64,000 nt of DNA from DATAZK01 sp963731205 (GTDB lineage Bacteria; Actinomycetota; Actinomycetes; Frankiales; Frankiaceae). The stretch lies in NCBI GenBank assembly GCA_963731205.1, contig CAVSUJ010000002.1, positions 2,046,001 to 2,110,000 on the forward strand, given 5' to 3'. The notes beneath the pieces were generated by a model that saw only the letters and a program-made list of their open reading frames with translations, was not told the origin of the DNA and did no database searches. Made by a program: the position numbers and the translations under genes. Positions 12,603 to 21,469 of the stretch are shown here, in pieces; positions within the stretch are counted from its first letter, which is position 1, and each line of letters starts with the position of its first letter.

Positions 12603-13367
12603 TCAGCCGGTGAAGCCGCCGTCCACCGGAACCACGGCACCGGTCATGGCCGACGAGGCCTCCGAGCAAAGGAAGGCGACGACCGCGGCGACCTCCGGGG
12701 CGCCCAGCAGGCGTCCGAGATGGGAGTGCTGGGAGAACTCCTTCGCGTCGGCCAAACCGTAGATCTTGGCCGTCGCCTCGAGGATGGCGGTGTCGGTGGA
12801 GCCGGGTGCCACGACGTTGGCCGTGACCGTGGTGCCGGCGAGGTCGGCGGCCAGCGTGCGGACCAGGCCGACCACACCGTGCTTGGCCGCGACGTAGCCG
12901 GCGAGCTGGCGCAGCGGCTCGGTGCCGGCCGCCGAGGAGACGGCCACGAACCGGCCTGCCCGGCTCCGCAGCAGATGCGGCACGGCGGCGCGGGCCAGGT
13001 GGAAGACGCCGGTGAGATTGACATCGAGCATCGCTTCCCATTGGGCGTCGCGCATCTCCCAGACGGGCGGACCGCCGGCGATCGTCCCGGCCACCGCGAC
13101 AGCGGCGTCGATCCCTCCCCATCGCGAGGCCGTCTCGGCGCAGGCCACTTCCAGCGCCGCGGTGTCACGGACGTCAGCGACGACAGGCGTCCCGCCAGTA
13201 CGCCGGGCGACCTCCTGAAGCTGCTCAGGCCCGGCCAGGGCGTATCCGAGCGCGGGGTCGTCGCGGCAGCTGTCGACGAGCGTGAGCTGCCAGCCGAGCT
13301 CGGCCAGCCGGTCGGCGACCGCCGCGCCGATGCCCCGGGCGGCGCCGGTGATCACCGCAACGGGCAC
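12603..13367 (-). CDS. SDR oxidoreductase, mycofactocin-coupled subfamily
   Basis: A 254-residue short-chain dehydrogenase: TGAARGIG nucleotide motif near residues 8-15, VAGTIAGG near 92-99, catalytic Ser in SSAAG, and YVAAK with the Tyr/Lys pair near 155-159. The insert after the first helix (CRDDPALGYALAGPEQL) resembles that of mycofactocin-dependent SDR subfamilies, which hold the nicotinamide cofactor non-exchangeably. The start is GTG at 13367 with GGAGG 4-5 nt upstream; the longer frame lacks this. It is likely co-transcribed with the NDMA-type ADH. Substrate unknown. Confidence 0.8.
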   Translation of the reverse strand: MPVAVITGAARGIGAAVADRLAELGWQLTLVDSCRDDPALGYALAGPEQLQEVARRTGGTPVVADVRDTAALEVACAETASRWGGIDAAVAVAGTIAGGPPVWEMRDAQWEAMLDVNLTGVFHLARAAVPHLLRSRAGRFVAVSSAAGTEPLRQLAGYVAAKHGVVGLVRTLAADLAGTTVTANVVAPGSTDTAILEATAKIYGLADAKEFSQHSHLGRLLGAPEVAAVVAFLCSEASSAMTGAVVPVDGGFTG

Positions 13368-13489
13368 GGGGCCTCCAGACGGCAGGACGCATCCCAACAA
13401 GCGGTGAAAGGCACGTGACGATCCAATCACCGTGGGCGGTCCAGTTCGTGCCGGACGTCCGTTCACGGCAGGCTCGATCGGTCAGGACT

Positions 13490-13495
13490 TAGTCT
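13490..13495 (+). promoter_or_regulatory. -10-like TAGTCT, 7 nt before the cysteine desulfurase ATG
   Basis: TAGTCT is followed by 7 nt and the ATG at 13503. This suggests a leaderless transcript, although the G-run TGGGGG next to the ATG could also act as a weak ribosome site. Confidence 0.45.
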
Positions 13496-13502
13496 TGGGG
13501 GT

Positions 13503-14714
13503 ATGGCGTACCTCGATCACGCGGCGACGACGCCGGTGCATCCGGCCGCAATCGCGGCGGTGGTGGACACGCTCAGCGCCGTCGGCAATGCCTCCTCGCT
13601 GCACGCGAGCGGCCGTCACGCCCGGCGCACCGTCGAGGAATCGCGCGAGAGCGTGGCGGCTGCGCTTGACGCCCGGCCGTCCGAGGTGATCTTCACCAGC
13701 GGTGGTACCGAGAGCGACAACATGGCCGTCAAGGGTCTGTTCTGGGCCCAGCGCGCGGCCGATCCGCGCCGTCGCCGGCTACTGATCAGCGGGATCGAGC
13801 ACCACGCAGTCCTCGACTCGGCGGAGTGGCTGGCCGCCGAGCAGGGCGCCGAGATCGTCTGGCTTCCGGTCGACCGGACCGGACGCGTCGAGCCCGCCGG
13901 GCTGTACGAGGCGCTCAGCGCCGACCCTGACGCAGCTGCCGTCGTCAGCGTGATGTGGGCCAACAACGAGGTCGGCACCGTGCAGCCGATCGCGGAGCTC
14001 ACCGAGGTGGCCCACGAGTTCGGCGCGGTGATGCACAGCGACGCGGTCCAGGCTGTCGGCGCGCTGCCGGTGTCGTTCGCCTCCAGCGGCCTCGACGCGA
14101 TGACCGTCACCGGCCACAAGTTCGGCGGCCCTTACGGAACGGGCGCGCTCCTGCTCAAGCGCGGTATCGATCTCACGCCGCTGACGCACGGCGGCGGGCA
14201 GGAGCGCGAGGTGCGTTCCGGAACCCTCGACGTCCCGGGAGTCGCCGGATTCGCGGCGGCGTGCCGGGTGGCCGTCGACGAGCAGCCGGAGCGCGCTGCG
14301 CGCGTCGCGGCGCTGCGCGACGAACTGGTGGAGGGCGTGCGGGCCCGGGTGCCTGACGTGGTGCTGAACGGCGTCTCGTTGGAGGCGCCCGAGAGCCGCC
14401 TCCCCGGCAACGCCCACCTTTCCTTCCCCGGCTGCGAGGGCGATTCGCTGCTGATGCTGCTGGACGCGCGGGGCGTGGAGTGTTCTACCGGCTCGGCGTG
14501 CTCGGCCGGTATCGCGCGGCCGTCCCACGTGTTGCTGGCGATGCACGCCGACGCCGATCACGCTCGCAGCTCCCTGCGTTTCTCGCTGGGCCACACCTCC
14601 ACCCGATCTGACGTCACCGCGCTGCTGGACGTGATCGGCCCGTGCGCCGAGCGTTCGCGTCGCGCCGGTGCCCTGTCCGGGGCGCTCACCGGCGCGCTCA
14701 ACCGCCGGCCGTAG
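13503..14714 (+). CDS. Cysteine desulfurase (NifS/IscS family)
   Basis: A PLP enzyme of 403 residues releasing sulfur from cysteine onto an active-site Cys. It shows YLDHAATTP at residues 3-11, TSGGTESDNMAVKG near 63-76, the PLP-lysine motif TVTGHKFGGPYGTG near 201-214, and the catalytic loop ECSTGSACSAG near 324-334. It sits 3 bp before mnmA, so its sulfur is probably used for tRNA 2-thiouridine formation. The arrangement matches Rv3025c-Rv3024c. A general role in Fe-S assembly cannot be excluded. Confidence 0.93.
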   Translation: MAYLDHAATTPVHPAAIAAVVDTLSAVGNASSLHASGRHARRTVEESRESVAAALDARPSEVIFTSGGTESDNMAVKGLFWAQRAADPRRRRLLISGIEHHAVLDSAEWLAAEQGAEIVWLPVDRTGRVEPAGLYEALSADPDAAAVVSVMWANNEVGTVQPIAELTEVAHEFGAVMHSDAVQAVGALPVSFASSGLDAMTVTGHKFGGPYGTGALLLKRGIDLTPLTHGGGQEREVRSGTLDVPGVAGFAAACRVAVDEQPERAARVAALRDELVEGVRARVPDVVLNGVSLEAPESRLPGNAHLSFPGCEGDSLLMLLDARGVECSTGSACSAGIARPSHVLLAMHADADHARSSLRFSLGHTSTRSDVTALLDVIGPCAERSRRAGALSGALTGALNRRP

Positions 14715-14717
14715 CTC

Positions 14718-15809
14718 ATGCGCGTACTGGCCGCCATGAGCGGCGGGGTCGATTCGGCCGTGGCCGCCGCGCGCGCCCGCGACGCCGGTCACGAGGTCGT
14801 CGGGGTGCACCTGGCGCTCGCGCGCCAGCCCGCGACGGCCCGCGAAGGAGCCCGCGGCTGCTGCACGCTGGATGACGCGCGTGATGCCCGCCGCGCTGCC
14901 GATGTGCTCGAAATCCCTTTCTACGTATGGGATCTGGCCGACCGGTTCGCCGAGGACGTCATTGCTGACTTCGCCGAGTCCTACGCTCGCGGCGAGACTC
15001 CTAACCCCTGCCTGCGCTGCAACGAACGCATCAAGTTCTCGGCGGTGCTGGAGCGGGCGCTGGCCCTCGATTTCGACGCCGTGGTCACCGGCCATCACGC
15101 CCGCCTGACGCAGACGCCGGCCGGCCCCGTGCTGCGCCGCAGCGTCGACCTCGCGAAGGACCAGTCCTACGTCCTCGGGACATTGCGGCCCGAGCAACTG
15201 GCGTACGCGATCTTCCCGCTGGGTGATTCCACGAAGGCGCAGGTGCGCGCGGAGGCGGCCGAGCGAGGCCTGGCGCTCGCCGACAAGCCCGACAGCACCG
15301 ACATCTGCTTCGTGCCGTCCGGCGACACCGCGGGGTGGCTGCGAGAGCGGCTGGGCGCGCAGCCGGGTTCGGTCATCGACGCCGAGAGCGGCGCGGTCAT
15401 CGGCAGCCATGACGGCGCCTACGCCTTCACGGTCGGCCAGCGGCGCGGTCTCGCGCTCAGCGTTCCGGCGAGCGACGGGCGGCCGCGCTATGTCCTCGGA
15501 ATCGACCCTGTCACGTCCACCGTCAGCGTCGGGCCCGCCGCCAGCCTCGGCGTCAGCTGGCTCGAGGCGACGTCGAGCACGTATGACGGTCCGCCGCTGC
15601 GCTGTTGGGCCCAGGTGCGCGCACACGGCACCCCGGTAGCGGCTCGCGTCCACCGGCCGCCACGATGCGGGCAGGACGTGTTGCGCGTGGAGTTCGATGA
15701 GCCACTGCGAGCGGTGGCGCGCGGTCAGGCGGTCGTGCTCTACCAGGAAGATGCTGACGGGGATCGCGTGCTCGGCGGCGGTTGGATCCGCGAGACGGGC
15801 ACCGGCTGA
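14718..15809 (+). CDS. mnmA: tRNA-specific 2-thiouridylase
   Basis: Thiolates U34 of tRNA-Lys/Glu/Gln using persulfide sulfur and ATP. The PP-loop MSGGVDSAVAAARA (residues ~6-19) binds ATP. Catalytic cysteines lie in TPNPCLRCNERIKF (~94-107) and STDICFVPSG (~193-202). The C-terminal beta-barrel is present, and the 363-residue length is normal. The gene directly follows the cysteine desulfurase that would feed it. tRNA-Gln and tRNA-Glu genes lie elsewhere in this window, though both have C34 anticodons and are not themselves substrates. Confidence 0.96.
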   Translation: MRVLAAMSGGVDSAVAAARARDAGHEVVGVHLALARQPATAREGARGCCTLDDARDARRAADVLEIPFYVWDLADRFAEDVIADFAESYARGETPNPCLRCNERIKFSAVLERALALDFDAVVTGHHARLTQTPAGPVLRRSVDLAKDQSYVLGTLRPEQLAYAIFPLGDSTKAQVRAEAAERGLALADKPDSTDICFVPSGDTAGWLRERLGAQPGSVIDAESGAVIGSHDGAYAFTVGQRRGLALSVPASDGRPRYVLGIDPVTSTVSVGPAASLGVSWLEATSSTYDGPPLRCWAQVRAHGTPVAARVHRPPRCGQDVLRVEFDEPLRAVARGQAVVLYQEDADGDRVLGGGWIRETGTG

Positions 15810-15831
15810 CCCCCGGGAGGCTGCGCTCCCG

Positions 15832-15837
15832 TACCGT
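15832..15837 (+). promoter_or_regulatory. -10-like TACCGT, 6 nt before the acyltransferase GTG
   Basis: TACCGT, 6 nt, then GTG at 15844. It begins 22 bp after the mnmA stop. A leaderless start is likely because no Shine-Dalgarno sequence is next to the GTG. Confidence 0.5.
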
Positions 15838-15843
15838 CGTCCC

Positions 15844-16587
15844 GTGGCCGACCGCGTGTATCCACCCGTCATCGGGTTCGCCAAGACCTGGTTTCGCGCG
15901 CTGGATCTGAAGCTGACGGTCGAGGGCGGCGAGAACATCCCGCGTACGGGCGGATGTGTGCTGGTCAGCACCCACGTCAGCTATCTGGATTTCATCTTCG
16001 TGGGCCTCGGTGCCCAGCCCTCCAAGCGGCTCGTGCGCTTCATGGCGAAGAAGAGCGTCTTCGATCACAAGATCAGCGGCCCGCTGATGCGCGGGATGCA
16101 CCACATCCCGGTCGACCGCAAGGCCGGCGCCGGTGCTTACGACGAGGCCCTTGCCGCGCTGCGGGCGGGCGAGGTGATCGGCGTCTTCCCCGAAGCGACG
16201 ATCAGCCAGTCGTTCGAGGTCAAGCAGCTGAAGACGGGTGCGGCCCGGATGGCTCTCGCCGCCGGAGTGCCCATCGTGCCGGTGTCCGTGTGGGGCACCC
16301 AGCGGCTGTGGACCAAGGGGCATCCGAAGAACCTGACCCGCCGACACACGCCGATCACCGTCTCGGTGGGCCCCGCGATCGATCTGGCGCCCGACGACAA
16401 GCCCGTCGTGGTGACCCGCCGGATCGGCGACGCACTCGAGACGCTCCTGCACAAGGCGCAGGAGAGCTACGTCGACCAGCCGTCCGGCGCCGACGACACC
16501 TGGTGGCTACCGGTGCGTCTCGGTGGCAGTGCACCCACACCCGAGGCCGCCCGCGAGCTCGACGCCAAGCAGGGACATCTCGGCTGA
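15844..16587 (+). CDS. 1-acyl-sn-glycerol-3-phosphate acyltransferase family protein (first of two in window)
   Basis: A 247-residue PlsC-type acyltransferase at the membrane surface. The HX4D motif is THVSYLDF near residues 41-48, and the glycerol-phosphate motif is GVFPEATIS, where the usual FPEG is FPEA. The start is the GTG at 15844, since the conserved N-terminus follows it and a -10-like TACCGT precedes it. It corresponds in position to Rv3026c. The end of the gene overlaps the start of the MetE-like gene. The acyl acceptor is inferred from family only. Confidence 0.88.
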   Translation: MADRVYPPVIGFAKTWFRALDLKLTVEGGENIPRTGGCVLVSTHVSYLDFIFVGLGAQPSKRLVRFMAKKSVFDHKISGPLMRGMHHIPVDRKAGAGAYDEALAALRAGEVIGVFPEATISQSFEVKQLKTGAARMALAAGVPIVPVSVWGTQRLWTKGHPKNLTRRHTPITVSVGPAIDLAPDDKPVVVTRRIGDALETLLHKAQESYVDQPSGADDTWWLPVRLGGSAPTPEAARELDAKQGHLG

Positions 16588-17645
16588 GCGCTCACGACGC
16601 AGCCCAGGACGAGGCCCCGCTCTGGTCGCCCGGTGCCGCGACGGGGGTCGGCTCGCTTCCCGGCGGCCTCAACTCGGCCCTCACGGGGAGCTCGCAGGAG
16701 ACCGCCTACGCCTGCCACCTGGTGCTCGAAGAACTGCCCGACCTGCCCTACCTGCCCGAGCTCCCGCACCGCGGTCCCGGGGCAGATCTCATCGGGCGCG
16801 GCGCCCTGTTCCTGACCGACCTTCACGTCGATCTGCAGCCTGCGGGCTGGCGCCTGGTGAGCCGTCCCGGGGCCGACGAGCGTCGCGGGCGTGATCTGCT
16901 CGAGCGCGACCTCGACGCGTTCGAGGAGGCCGCGCAGGACTACGCCGGGCCCCTGAAGGTCCAGGTGGCCGGACCGTGGACGCTGGCGGCGTCGCTCGAG
17001 CTGACCCGCGGCGACAAGGCCCTCGCCGACGAGGGCGCCGTTCGTGACATCGCCGAATCACTCGCTGACGGGGTGGCCGCCCACGTCGCCGACCTGCGCA
17101 AACGGCTGCCTCAGGCCCGCGTCATCGTGGCCTTCGACGAGCCGTCCCTCCCAGCAGTCATCGCCGGCCACATTCCGACGGCGAGCGGGTTCAGCACGCT
17201 CCCGCGCCCCGAGGGATGGTTCGCCGAGCAGCGCCTGTCGACCGTCCTCACCGGCGTGACGGCACCTGCGGGCGTGCACTGCTGCGCCGAAGATCCGCCG
17301 ATCGGTCTCGTGCGCAAGGCAGGTGCTGCCTTCGTCAGCCTCGACTTCACGCTCGCGCTGAGCGTCGCCACGATGGACGAACTCGGCGAGGCGGTCGAGG
17401 CCGGCGTCGGTGTCATCGCAGGGCTGGTGGGAACGGCCGGAAGAGGCACGGTTTTGTCGGACGTCGGTCGTACGGTCGAGCCGATCCTTTCGCTGTGGCG
17501 CCGTCTCGGCCTGGCAGCGGAGCAGCTTCGGGAGGTGGCGGTGAGTCCGACGTGCGGCCTGGCCGGCGCGAGTCCGCAAGCGGCGATCGCGGCCATGCGG
17601 CTGTGCCGGGAAGCAGGGAGCCGTCTCGCCGAGGGGGATCTGTGA
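16584..17645 (+). CDS. MetE-like (cobalamin-independent methionine synthase, C-terminal-like) protein, probable CTG start
   Basis: Encodes about 353 residues related to the UROD/MetE-like C-terminal barrel. GAATGVGSLPGG sits near the start, VAGPWTLAASLEL near 129-141, VAFDEPSLP near 181-189, GVHCCAEDP near 230-238 (zinc-type His/Cys) and SPTCGLAGAS near the end. It lacks the full-length MetE N-terminal half, like Rv3015c. No ATG, GTG or TTG lies near the homology start. A CTG at 16584 overlaps the upstream stop (CTGA) with AGGGA 8 nt before, so CTG initiation is the best fit; a GTG at 16503 would overlap the acyltransferase by 85 nt. Methyl donor and acceptor unknown. Confidence 0.8.
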   Translation: MSAHDAAQDEAPLWSPGAATGVGSLPGGLNSALTGSSQETAYACHLVLEELPDLPYLPELPHRGPGADLIGRGALFLTDLHVDLQPAGWRLVSRPGADERRGRDLLERDLDAFEEAAQDYAGPLKVQVAGPWTLAASLELTRGDKALADEGAVRDIAESLADGVAAHVADLRKRLPQARVIVAFDEPSLPAVIAGHIPTASGFSTLPRPEGWFAEQRLSTVLTGVTAPAGVHCCAEDPPIGLVRKAGAAFVSLDFTLALSVATMDELGEAVEAGVGVIAGLVGTAGRGTVLSDVGRTVEPILSLWRRLGLAAEQLREVAVSPTCGLAGASPQAAIAAMRLCREAGSRLAEGDL

Positions 17646-19807
17646 GCCCGGCGAAGAAGGCGGCCGCGGCGAAGCCCGAGCCGTCCAGCACGGAGCGGGC
17701 GCGTCACGCTGAGCTGTCCACGCAGCTCGATGATTTCTCCTACCGCTATTACGTTCTTGACCAGCCGACGGCGAGCGACGCCGAGTACGACACGCTCATG
17801 CGCGAGCTGCAAGGGCTCGAGGAGCGCTTTCCCGAGCTGGTCACCCCCGACTCGCCCACGCAGAAGGTCGCCGGCGGTTTCAGCACGCTGTTCGAGCCGG
17901 TGGCGCACATCGAGCGGTTGCTGAGCCTGGACAATGTGTTCTCCGCCGAGGAGCTCAGCGAGTGGGCGGCGCGGGCGCAGCGTGAGGCGCCGGTGTCGGC
18001 CTGGCTCTGCGAGTTGAAGATCGACGGCCTGGCGGTGGATCTGGTCTACGAGAACGGCCGGCTCGTGCGAGCGGCCACCCGCGGCGATGGGCGCACCGGC
18101 GAAGACATCACCAACAATCTGCGCACGCTGAAGACCGTGCCCACCCAGCTGGCGGCGGATGCCGGCGTGCCGGTTCCGGAGTTGCTCGAGGTGCGCGGCG
18201 AGGTCTTCCTGCCGGTCGCCGCGTTCGAGCAGTTGAACGCGGGCCTGGTCGAAGCCGGCAAGGCGCCCTTCGCCAATCCGCGTAACGCCGCTGCCGGCTC
18301 GCTGCGGCAGAAGGATCCGCGGGTCACGGCCTCGCGTCCGCTCGCGCTCACCCTGCACGGCGTCGGCGCCTCCCGCGGCTTCGAGCCGGCCACCCAGTCG
18401 CAGGCGTACGAGCAGCTGGGCTTGCTCGGCCTGCCGGTCAGCGTCTACACCGCGGTCGTCTCCTCGCTTGAGGAGGTGCAGGCGTTCGTCGAGCGATGGG
18501 GCGAGCACCGGCATGACGCGCCTCACGAGATCGACGGCGTCGTCGTCAAGGTCGATGACTTCGCGCTGCAGCGCCGCCTGGGGGCGACCTCGAAGTCGCC
18601 GCGGTGGGCAATCGCCTACAAGTACCCCCCGGAAGAGGTCAACACCAAACTCAACGACATCATCGTGAGCATCGGGCGCACCGGCCGGGCCACCCCGTTC
18701 GCCGTGCTGGAGCCGGTGCGCGTCGGCGGCGTGACGGTCGGGCAGGCCACCCTGCACAACGAGTACGAGGTGGCGCGCCGGGGCGTCATGATCGGCGACA
18801 CGGTGGTCGTGCGCCGCGCGGGCGATGTGATCCCCGAGGTGGTCGGCCCGGTAGCGGCCTTACGCGATGGCAGCGAGCGCGCGTTCGTCATGCCGACGCA
18901 CTGCCCGGCCTGCCATACCGAGTTGGTCCGCGAGGGCGATCAGGTCGATCTGCGCTGCCCGAATCATGTGGGCTGCCCGGCCCAGCGGGTCTGGTCGATC
19001 TTCCACTTCGCCGGCCGCAGCGCGCTCGACATCGATGGTCTCGGCTTCGAGACGGCGCGGCTGCTCTCGTCGAACGACATCGTGAAGGATGTCGGCGACA
19101 TCATGGGATTGACCCCGGAGTCGTTCGAGGGCCTGCCCGGCTTCGGGGCCAAGAAGATCGAGCAGATCATGCGCGGCCTCGATCATGCGAAGACCCAGCC
19201 GTTGTGGCGATTGCTGGTCGCGCTGTCGATCCGTGACGTGGGGGCACCCACCGCGCAGACCCTCGCCCGCGACTTCCGCACGCTCGACGCCCTGGAGGCG
19301 GCGGACGCCGAGCGCATCCAGGAGGTCGAGGGCATCGGCCCGAAAACGGCCGCCGTGATCGCCGGTTGGTTCGCTGACCCGGGTCACCAGGAGATCGTCC
19401 GCAAGCTGCGCGAGGGTGGCGTCAACACCACCGACGTCGGCGCGGAGGAGTCCGGTGACCGTCCGCTCGAAGGGGTCAGCGTCGTCATCACCGGCACGCT
19501 CACCTCCTTCAGCCGCGACAGCGCGACCGAGGCCGTGCAGGAGCGCGGTGGCAAGGTCACCGGTTCGGTCAGCAAGAAGACCGACTTCGTGATCGCGGGG
19601 GATGATCCCGGTCGCAGTAAGTACGACAAGGCGCTCGCGCTCGGCGTCGCGCTGCTCGACGAGGCCGGCTTCCGGGCGCTGCTCGATGAAGGGGCGGAGG
19701 CGGCGCGTGCCCGCCTCGCCGAGACCGCTGCCGAGACCGTCCTCCCGCGACGGGGGATTCGGCGTCCGGCGAGACCGAAGCGTGACATCATCGGCGGAGC
19801 CGGCTGA
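17642..19807 (+). CDS. ligA: NAD-dependent DNA ligase
   Basis: Seals nicks using NAD. The 721 residues include the Ia domain (YRYYVLDQPTASDAEYD, ~33-49), the adenylation motif CELKIDGLA with its Lys near residue 126, the OB fold, a four-Cys zinc finger (CPAC...C...C, ~420-446), helix-hairpin-helix repeats (GFGAKKIEQI, VEGIGPKTAAVIA), and a BRCT domain from about 606. The start is GTG overlapping the previous stop (GTGA). The N-terminus has a short Lys/Ala-rich lead (SPAKKAAAAKPEP), as in many actinobacterial LigA. Essential in replication. Confidence 0.97.
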   Translation: MSPAKKAAAAKPEPSSTERARHAELSTQLDDFSYRYYVLDQPTASDAEYDTLMRELQGLEERFPELVTPDSPTQKVAGGFSTLFEPVAHIERLLSLDNVFSAEELSEWAARAQREAPVSAWLCELKIDGLAVDLVYENGRLVRAATRGDGRTGEDITNNLRTLKTVPTQLAADAGVPVPELLEVRGEVFLPVAAFEQLNAGLVEAGKAPFANPRNAAAGSLRQKDPRVTASRPLALTLHGVGASRGFEPATQSQAYEQLGLLGLPVSVYTAVVSSLEEVQAFVERWGEHRHDAPHEIDGVVVKVDDFALQRRLGATSKSPRWAIAYKYPPEEVNTKLNDIIVSIGRTGRATPFAVLEPVRVGGVTVGQATLHNEYEVARRGVMIGDTVVVRRAGDVIPEVVGPVAALRDGSERAFVMPTHCPACHTELVREGDQVDLRCPNHVGCPAQRVWSIFHFAGRSALDIDGLGFETARLLSSNDIVKDVGDIMGLTPESFEGLPGFGAKKIEQIMRGLDHAKTQPLWRLLVALSIRDVGAPTAQTLARDFRTLDALEAADAERIQEVEGIGPKTAAVIAGWFADPGHQEIVRKLREGGVNTTDVGAEESGDRPLEGVSVVITGTLTSFSRDSATEAVQERGGKVTGSVSKKTDFVIAGDDPGRSKYDKALALGVALLDEAGFRALLDEGAEAARARLAETAAETVLPRRGIRRPARPKRDIIGGAG

Positions 19808-19878
19808 CACCTGGTGAGCGACGACGCAAGGACGACGGCAAGCGCGACGGCAGTGACGACGGCAAGGCGGTCGAAACG

Positions 19879-21450
19879 ATGAGGCGGGCAGGTGTCGCCC
19901 CTGAGCCGGTGAATGACGCCGCCGCTGGGTCAGAGCTCCTGGAAGCGACCTCGGGACGCCATCGTTCCCGCCCGCCCGGAGGTCGCGGCTGGCGGGTTCC
20001 AGGCATTCATCGCGGGCGTCGCCGCCGCGCGGCAGACCCGCGCGAATTGGCTCCGGTCAGCGATTCCGCGTCGTTCTGGCGCTATCTCGCGCTGGTCTGC
20101 GGCGCCGGGGCGATGGTGCTCGTCGCCGAGTTCTTCAGCGCGATCCGCCATCACCAGCGCTGGGACGGCCCCTATCTCGCGGTGGTGACCCTCCTGCTGG
20201 TCGCCGAACTCCGGCCGCTGGTGAAGTCCGACAAGCGGGATCCGGCCGGGCTCACCACGTCGGAGGCCTTCGTCTTCGCCCTGCTCCTGCATTGGGGCTT
20301 GAGCCTCGCCCTGCTGGCGATGGTGGTCGCCATCGTCATCGCCGATGCCGTCCGCGGCCGAAAACCATGGCGAACGGCGTTCAACATCGCCCAGTACGCG
20401 CTCGCCTACGCGGCTGCCTCGCTGGTGCTCATCGCGAGCTCGGTCGACCTCAGCGATCATCAGTCCCAGAGCATCGGCGCACACGACCTGCCGGCCATTG
20501 CGGCAGCGGCGGTGGCCTTCTTCCTGGTCAACGACCTGCTCGTAGCCGGGGCTGTGTCTCGCCACCAGCGGATCACCTGGAAGAGCGTGCTGCTCGACGC
20601 GCCCGGCTACCGGATCGTCAGCACGGCGGCGCTGCTTTGCCTGTCGCCGTTGCTCGTGGTGGTTGCTGAACGCAGCAGCGGCTTCCTGCCGCTGCTGCTG
20701 GTGCCGCTGTACGCGGTCGGTCAGGCGGCGGCGTTGGCTCAGGAGCGCGAGCGGCAGGCGCTGCACGATCCGCTGACGGGATTGGCCAACCGCACCCAGC
20801 TGCTGGAGCGGGCGCGTCCCGCGCTGGCGGCTGTCGGTGGCGAGTTCCCGCCGGTGGCGCTGTTGATGGTCGACCTCGACGACTTCAAGGCGGTCAACGA
20901 CACACACGGCCATCTCGCCGGCGACGAGCTGCTGCGCCTCGTCGGCGCGCGGCTGGCCGGGGCCGTCCGCCCGGGAGACGTGGTCGCCAGGTTCGGTGGC
21001 GACGAGTTCGCGGTGCTGCTGTGTGACCTGTCGGCAGAGGCGTCCGACGAGGCAGCCGCGCCGTCGCTCACCGGCGAGGGTGCACCGGAGGCGGTGTCAC
21101 CCGAGGCGGTGGCCGATCAGGTGGCCGCGCGTATCAGGCTGGCGCTGCGCGAGCCGTATCAGCTCGCCGACCTCACCGTGACGGTGGGAGCCAGCGTCGG
21201 CACGGCGGTCGCGCCGCCGGAAGGGGGCGACGTCGACGCGCTGCTGCACGCCGCCGACGTCGCGATGTACCGGGTCAAAGCCGACCGCCGCAGCCCCGTC
21301 GCTACCGTTGACGTCTCCTCGCCGATGATCCACCTCCACCACGGACGCGAGAGCGAGGAGGCGCTGCCCGGCTCCCTGTCGGGCTCGATGGCCGGCTCCA
21401 TGTCGACGGCCGGCGTCGGCGGATCCGGTGAACCGATGGGGTCGGGTTAG
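19879..21450 (+). CDS. Membrane-bound diguanylate cyclase (GGDEF domain)
   Basis: Encodes up to 523 residues: a basic, low-complexity N-terminus (~1-60), about six hydrophobic segments (~66-285), then a GGDEF domain from about 298 (LHDPLTGLANRTQLLE). The active site RFGGDEFAVLL is intact, and RPGD five residues before GGDEF matches the product-inhibition I-site RxxD, so the enzyme probably makes c-di-GMP and is feedback controlled. The domain carries an Ala/Glu/Pro-rich insert after GGDEF and a Ser/Gly-rich tail. There is no EAL domain. The true start may lie downstream of 19879, because the first ~55 residues look unstructured. Confidence 0.85.
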   Translation: MRRAGVAPEPVNDAAAGSELLEATSGRHRSRPPGGRGWRVPGIHRGRRRRAADPRELAPVSDSASFWRYLALVCGAGAMVLVAEFFSAIRHHQRWDGPYLAVVTLLLVAELRPLVKSDKRDPAGLTTSEAFVFALLLHWGLSLALLAMVVAIVIADAVRGRKPWRTAFNIAQYALAYAAASLVLIASSVDLSDHQSQSIGAHDLPAIAAAAVAFFLVNDLLVAGAVSRHQRITWKSVLLDAPGYRIVSTAALLCLSPLLVVVAERSSGFLPLLLVPLYAVGQAAALAQERERQALHDPLTGLANRTQLLERARPALAAVGGEFPPVALLMVDLDDFKAVNDTHGHLAGDELLRLVGARLAGAVRPGDVVARFGGDEFAVLLCDLSAEASDEAAAPSLTGEGAPEAVSPEAVADQVAARIRLALREPYQLADLTVTVGASVGTAVAPPEGGDVDALLHAADVAMYRVKADRRSPVATVDVSSPMIHLHHGRESEEALPGSLSGSMAGSMSTAGVGGSGEPMGSG

Positions 21451-21457
21451 CTCTCAG

Positions 21458-21463
21458 TACGAT
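21458..21463 (+). promoter_or_regulatory. -10-like TACGAT, 6 nt before the gatC ATG
   Basis: TACGAT, 6 nt, ATG at 21470. It probably drives a leaderless gatCAB mRNA. Confidence 0.5.
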
Positions 21464-21469
21464 CAGGTC

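Noticed and set aside
13779..15971. 730-residue minus-strand open frame under the desulfurase and mnmA
   Set aside because: Antisense shadow of two confident genes; the composition is typical of high-GC reverse frames.
19813..19882. 22-codon GTG-started ORF ending in an ATGA overlap with the GGDEF gene
   Set aside because: It is made of short ACG/GCA repeats, has no homology and lacks a ribosome site; too weak to list.
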